A stretch of 8,805 nucleotides of DNA, from positions 1 through 8,805 of the forward strand of contig JASHYS010000439.1 in the NCBI GenBank assembly GCA_030042915.1, given 5' to 3'. The notes under the pieces were generated by a model, which had not been told where the DNA came from, did not search any database, and saw only the letters and a list, made by a program, of their open reading frames with translations. The translations under genes were made by a program, and so were the position numbers. This document shows, one piece after another, positions 6,526 to 8,805 of this stretch. The first letter of the stretch is position 1. Each line of letters begins with the position of its first letter. Origin of the DNA: Acidobacteriaceae bacterium. GTDB lineage: Bacteria > Acidobacteriota > Terriglobia > Terriglobales > Acidobacteriaceae.

Positions 6526-6595
6526 GGCGGCTTTTGGGGGAAAGATGCCGCCAGAAAGAATACTGTTCCGGATAGCGGCACTCCAAGCTGTGCCG
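6526..6595 (+). promoter_or_regulatory. glgC leader with alternative stems
   Basis: Four arms can pair in overlapping ways. GGCGGC (6526-6531) pairs with GCCGCC (6547-6552); TGCCGC (6546-6551) pairs with GCGGCA (6575-6580); CGGCAC (6576-6581) pairs with GTGCCG (6590-6595). All three are perfect 6-bp stems. The first and third can coexist; the second excludes both, the logic of an attenuator. There is no U-run after the last stem, no evident leader peptide and no recognised riboswitch, so a regulatory role is only a suggestion. The 6403-6644 gap must hold the glgC promoter, but I see no clear -35/-10 pair. Confidence 0.25.
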
Positions 6596-6610
6596 GAGCC
6601 GTCGCAACCG

Positions 6611-6627
6611 CTGCTCATCGAGAGCAG
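6611..6627 (+). other. Hairpin just upstream of glgC
   Basis: CTGCTC (6611-6616) and GAGCAG (6622-6627) form a perfect 6-bp stem with a 5-base loop, ending 17 bases before the glgC ATG. Three G's follow the stem directly. It may influence translation initiation or be chance. Confidence 0.25.
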
Positions 6628-6644
6628 GGGCCATCAAAGACCAT

Positions 6645-7904
6645 ATGGACATGAAAGACACATTGGGAGTTTTGCTTGCCGGCGGAGCCGGGGAGCGGCT
6701 GTTCCCGCTCACGCGCGACCGCGCCAAGCCGGCAGTCCCTTTCGGCGGGCATTACCGCATCATCGATATCACACTTTCCAACTGCATCAATTCGGGGCTG
6801 CGGCGCGTGTATGTCCTCACGCAGTACAAGGCCCTGTCGCTTAATCGCCATATCCGCGAGGGCTGGTCGGGCATTGTGGCCCAGGAACTGGGGGAGTTCT
6901 TCGAGCTGATGCCGCCCACGCAGCGCACCGGCCCCAACTGGTACATGGGAACGGCCGATGCGGTCTACCAGAACATCTACTCGATTGGCAGCGAGCAGCC
7001 CAATCACGACATCATCCTTGGCGGCGACCATATCTACAAGATGGACTACAGCCGCATGCTCGCCTACCACAATCAAACCAACGCCGAGATCACCCTGGCT
7101 ACGCTGCCGGTTGGGCCTGAAGAAGTCTCGCGGTTCGGTGTGGTGGAAGTGGGCAAGACGGGCGAGATCCTTGGGTTCCAGGAGAAGCCTGCATCTACTA
7201 ACTACCGCTCGCCCTTTAATCCCGACGCCGTCGACGCCTCGATGGGCATTTACATTTTCAACACCGAGACTCTGCTCAAGGCTCTTATTGCCGACGCCGA
7301 CGATACTGACTCAAAGCACGATTTTGGCCACAACATCCTGCCCAAGCTGCTGGGCACGAAGAAAATGATGGCCTACAGCTTTGTGGACGAGAACAAGAAG
7401 GAAGCGCTCTACTGGCGCGATGTGGGCACGCTGGATGCCTACTACGAAGCCAACATGGACCTGTGCTCGGTATCGCCGGTTTTCAACCTCTACGACAAAG
7501 ACTGGCCCATCCGCACGCGGGTGCGGCAATATCCGCCTGCGAAATTTGTGTTTGGCGAACCGGGGCGGTCGGGCATGGCCGTCAACTCGATCATCACTGC
7601 CGGTGTGATCATCTCCGGCGCTTCGGTCTACAACTCCGTGCTCTCGCAGGATGTGCGAGTCAACTCCTACTCCGACATCGACGCGAGCATCATGTTTTCA
7701 CACGTGAACGTGGGCCGCCATTGCCGCATCCGGCGGGCGATCATCGACCGCGACGTGCATATTCCCGAAGGCACCGTAATCGGCTACGACCCGGTAGAAG
7801 ACAAGCGCCGGTATTTTGTCACGCCGTCGGGGCTGACGATTGTGACGCGCGACGCTTCGTTGTTCGAGAATCCCGTGGATCCGGAGTTTGGGAACCGTTA
7901 TTGA
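6645..7904 (+). CDS. glgC: Glucose-1-phosphate adenylyltransferase (ADP-glucose pyrophosphorylase)
   Basis: Catalyses ATP + glucose 1-phosphate to ADP-glucose + PPi in the cytoplasm, the committed step of bacterial glycogen synthesis. 419 residues, close to the 431 of the E. coli enzyme. The nucleotidyltransferase domain has LAGGAGERLFPLTRDRAKPA (11-30, ATP loop, with the RAKPAV..GG stretch that in E. coli carries the activator-binding Lys), GGDHIYKMDY (126-135, catalytic Asp), GFQEKP (177-182, the glucose-1-phosphate-binding Lys) and YWRDVGTLDAYYEANMDL (256-273). The C-terminal part (about 300-390) shows left-handed beta-helix hexad repeats (SIITAGVIISGASVYNSVLS, SIMFSHVNVGRHCRIRRAI). No frameshift or missing motif residue is seen. 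ATG at 6645 is chosen; the ATG at 6651 is an equal alternative, and the ribosome site is weak for both. No glycogen synthase or branching gene is adjacent. It is convergent with the small gene at 7920. Confidence 0.97.
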   Translation: MDMKDTLGVLLAGGAGERLFPLTRDRAKPAVPFGGHYRIIDITLSNCINSGLRRVYVLTQYKALSLNRHIREGWSGIVAQELGEFFELMPPTQRTGPNWYMGTADAVYQNIYSIGSEQPNHDIILGGDHIYKMDYSRMLAYHNQTNAEITLATLPVGPEEVSRFGVVEVGKTGEILGFQEKPASTNYRSPFNPDAVDASMGIYIFNTETLLKALIADADDTDSKHDFGHNILPKLLGTKKMMAYSFVDENKKEALYWRDVGTLDAYYEANMDLCSVSPVFNLYDKDWPIRTRVRQYPPAKFVFGEPGRSGMAVNSIITAGVIISGASVYNSVLSQDVRVNSYSDIDASIMFSHVNVGRHCRIRRAIIDRDVHIPEGTVIGYDPVEDKRRYFVTPSGLTIVTRDASLFENPVDPEFGNRY

Positions 7905-7919
7905 AGCAGAGAGCGGCGA

Positions 7920-8243
7920 TCAGGCATCGGCTCCGTCCGCCGAGGTCGCCCGGGGGATCTCCTCGCCTTCATACTCAAACTTGCGAAGATTTCTCAAGCA
8001 TTCGGTCAGAGCGCCCATCAGGGTCTCGGCCCATCCGCAGGGTTGAAATTTCATGGTTTTTTGATTCAATTCAATATCGGCGTGGGCAAAGAACTTCATG
8101 TCGCTGGTTTTGGCGGTGGCGAATTCCTTCACCGTGATGCGCGCTTCTACCTCGCCTCCGCCATGTTTCTTCTTGACCGAGAAGAAATGCAGTTTGGCGA
8201 GAGCCTCCGACGGATCCTTCTGGGTAAACTTCCAGTCTTCCAC
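7920..8243 (-). CDS. Small conserved-looking protein of unknown function
   Basis: 107 residues, GTG start at 8243. The start is set by GGGGAGGT 6 bases upstream; the frame stays open further (an ATG at 8372), but that extension overlaps the neighbouring sulfatase gene and is Arg/Cys/Ser-rich, unlike real protein. The protein is soluble and charged: DWKFTQKDPSEALAKLHFFS at the start, a Lys/Gly turn (KKKHGGG), beta-like EVEARITVKEF, KFFAHADIELNQ, then an amphipathic helix CGWAETLMGALTECLRNLRK (69-88) and an acidic tail. There is no signal peptide or membrane segment. I do not recognise the family; an alpha/beta fold is guessed. It is on the same strand as the sulfatase-like gene, 88 bases downstream of it, so the two may be cotranscribed, and it ends 15 bases from the glgC stop with no visible terminator between. 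Confidence 0.72.
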   Translation of the reverse strand: MEDWKFTQKDPSEALAKLHFFSVKKKHGGGEVEARITVKEFATAKTSDMKFFAHADIELNQKTMKFQPCGWAETLMGALTECLRNLRKFEYEGEEIPRATSADGADA

Positions 8244-8249
8244 GTTGCG

Positions 8250-8257
8250 ACCTCCCC
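8250..8257 (-). promoter_or_regulatory. Strong ribosome binding site of the small unknown gene
   Basis: On the - strand GGGGAGGT is followed by 6 bases (CGCAAC) and the GTG start at 8243. This near-consensus Shine-Dalgarno site is what identifies the start against the longer open frame. Confidence 0.7.
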
Positions 8258-8331
8258 TGCTGCCAAGTTTACGGCGGATCGGGGGCCGGCACGAAGCCAA
8301 ATGGCAGCTCTGATGCCGATGGGTCCTGGAT

Positions 8332-8805
8332 TTACTGCAACTCCGGTTGCTGCGACCGAAGCAGGCTCCCAATGATCTCGTGAACCTTCAATAACGAAAC
8401 GGGGTGGTCGATGACAGCGGCGGATGACTGGCCGGCCCGATGCACCATCAGCATGGGCCGCGGGTCGAAGACGCCGCCATGCGAGGCGGCCCGGTCTTCC
8501 GCAGTCCAATGTCCAGAAGCCTTCCATAAGTAGGTGCGCCAGGAGTGGTCCCCGCAAACCACAATGCTCGTTTCAGGCCAACGGGGTGAGGCGTGCAAGG
8601 TCGTGAGTAACTCACCCAGGGTTTTGTCGGAGAGAGCCAGATTGTCGATGTAGGAGGTGTTACCGCTGGCGTCGAATTGCCCCGTCCTCCGATTGTAGAA
8701 TCCCGGTGGATGCGGCAAGGGAAGGTGGAGAAAAACGAAATCCAGTTGATTATTCTCCAGGGCCTGTTTCGCGCGGTCATTCAAATCCTCGTACACTTTC
8801 GCCTG
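8332..8805 (-). CDS. Sulfatase / alkaline phosphatase superfamily hydrolase, 3' part
   Basis: The frame is open at the right edge; 157 C-terminal residues are visible (it begins QAKVYEDLNDRAKQALENNQ). Superfamily signs are a strand LDFVFLHLPLPHPPG (21-35) and SYIDNLALSDKTLGELLTTL (51-70), matching the YxDN...D..LG.ll..L pattern. TSIVVCGDHSW (79-89) has the Gly-Asp-His metal-ligand motif, and a later SHGG...P.LMVHRAG matches the substrate-pocket loop region. The missing N-terminal part would hold the nucleophile (formyl-Cys, Ser or Thr), so sulfatase, phosphatase and phosphoethanolamine-transferase activities cannot be told apart. A GTG at 8796 is internal. An export signal or membrane part, if present, is off the window. 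It lies upstream of and on the same strand as the small unknown gene. Confidence 0.78.
   Translation of the reverse strand, partial: QAKVYEDLNDRAKQALENNQLDFVFLHLPLPHPPGFYNRRTGQFDASGNTSYIDNLALSDKTLGELLTTLHASPRWPETSIVVCGDHSWRTYLWKASGHWTAEDRAASHGGVFDPRPMLMVHRAGQSSAAVIDHPVSLLKVHEIIGSLLRSQQPELQ

Noticed and set aside
7463..8137. 224-residue + strand frame running from inside glgC across the following small gene
   Set aside because: Arg/His/Pro-rich shadow of glgC in another frame, continuing antisense into the next gene; no ribosome site or domain.
8244..8372. 43-residue extension of the small unknown gene to an ATG at 8372
   Set aside because: It overlaps the sulfatase-like gene, has shadow-like Arg/Cys/Ser composition and lacks a ribosome site, whereas the GTG at 8243 has a near-consensus one.

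Overview
The window looks like chromosomal DNA of a GC-rich Gram-negative bacterium, most likely an acidobacterium (Terriglobia-like). This is inferred from three things: a secreted protein joining a carboxypeptidase-regulatory-like domain to an uncharacterised C-terminal region, an outer-membrane barrel precursor, and an AsmA-like envelope protein. Taxonomy is an inference from family flavour; no ribosomal or other marker gene is present. I see no tRNA, rRNA, CRISPR array, transposase, integrase or phage gene.

Layout: (1) 1-552, + strand, the 3' part of a sugar kinase of the aminoglycoside-phosphotransferase fold, closest in motif to N-acetylhexosamine 1-kinases. It is convergent, with a 5-base gap, to (2) 558-1703, - strand, the carboxypeptidase-regulatory-domain protein. 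(3) 1704-2097 is a 394-base non-coding stretch unusually rich in inverted repeats, some of which nest into a plausible multi-branched RNA on the + strand. (4) 2098-3816, - strand, is an AsmA-like inner-membrane-anchored protein. A divergent gap of about 270 bases leads to a + strand run: (5) a nitroreductase at 4085-4711; (6) a YdcF/SanA-type DUF218 protein at 4777-5487 with no ATG start and two strong hairpins just upstream; (7) an outer-membrane beta-barrel protein at 5536-6402, followed by a terminator-like hairpin; and (8) glgC at 6645-7904, whose leader contains a chain of alternative stems. The right end is on the - strand: (9) a small unknown protein at 7920-8243, convergent with glgC, and (10) the 3' end of a sulfatase/alkaline-phosphatase-superfamily enzyme running off the window.

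The genes do not form one obvious pathway. glgC gives ADP-glucose for glycogen or trehalose synthesis, and the sugar kinase also makes a sugar phosphate, but the two are about 6 kb apart and not co-oriented in an operon. Several other genes (AsmA-like, YdcF-like, barrel, carboxypeptidase-regulatory protein) concern the cell envelope. This reads as ordinary core/accessory chromosome. The most interesting material is non-coding: the inverted-repeat cluster at 1737-1969, the hairpin pair before the YdcF gene, and the glgC leader. All three rest on base-pairing read by eye and could be chance in GC-rich DNA.
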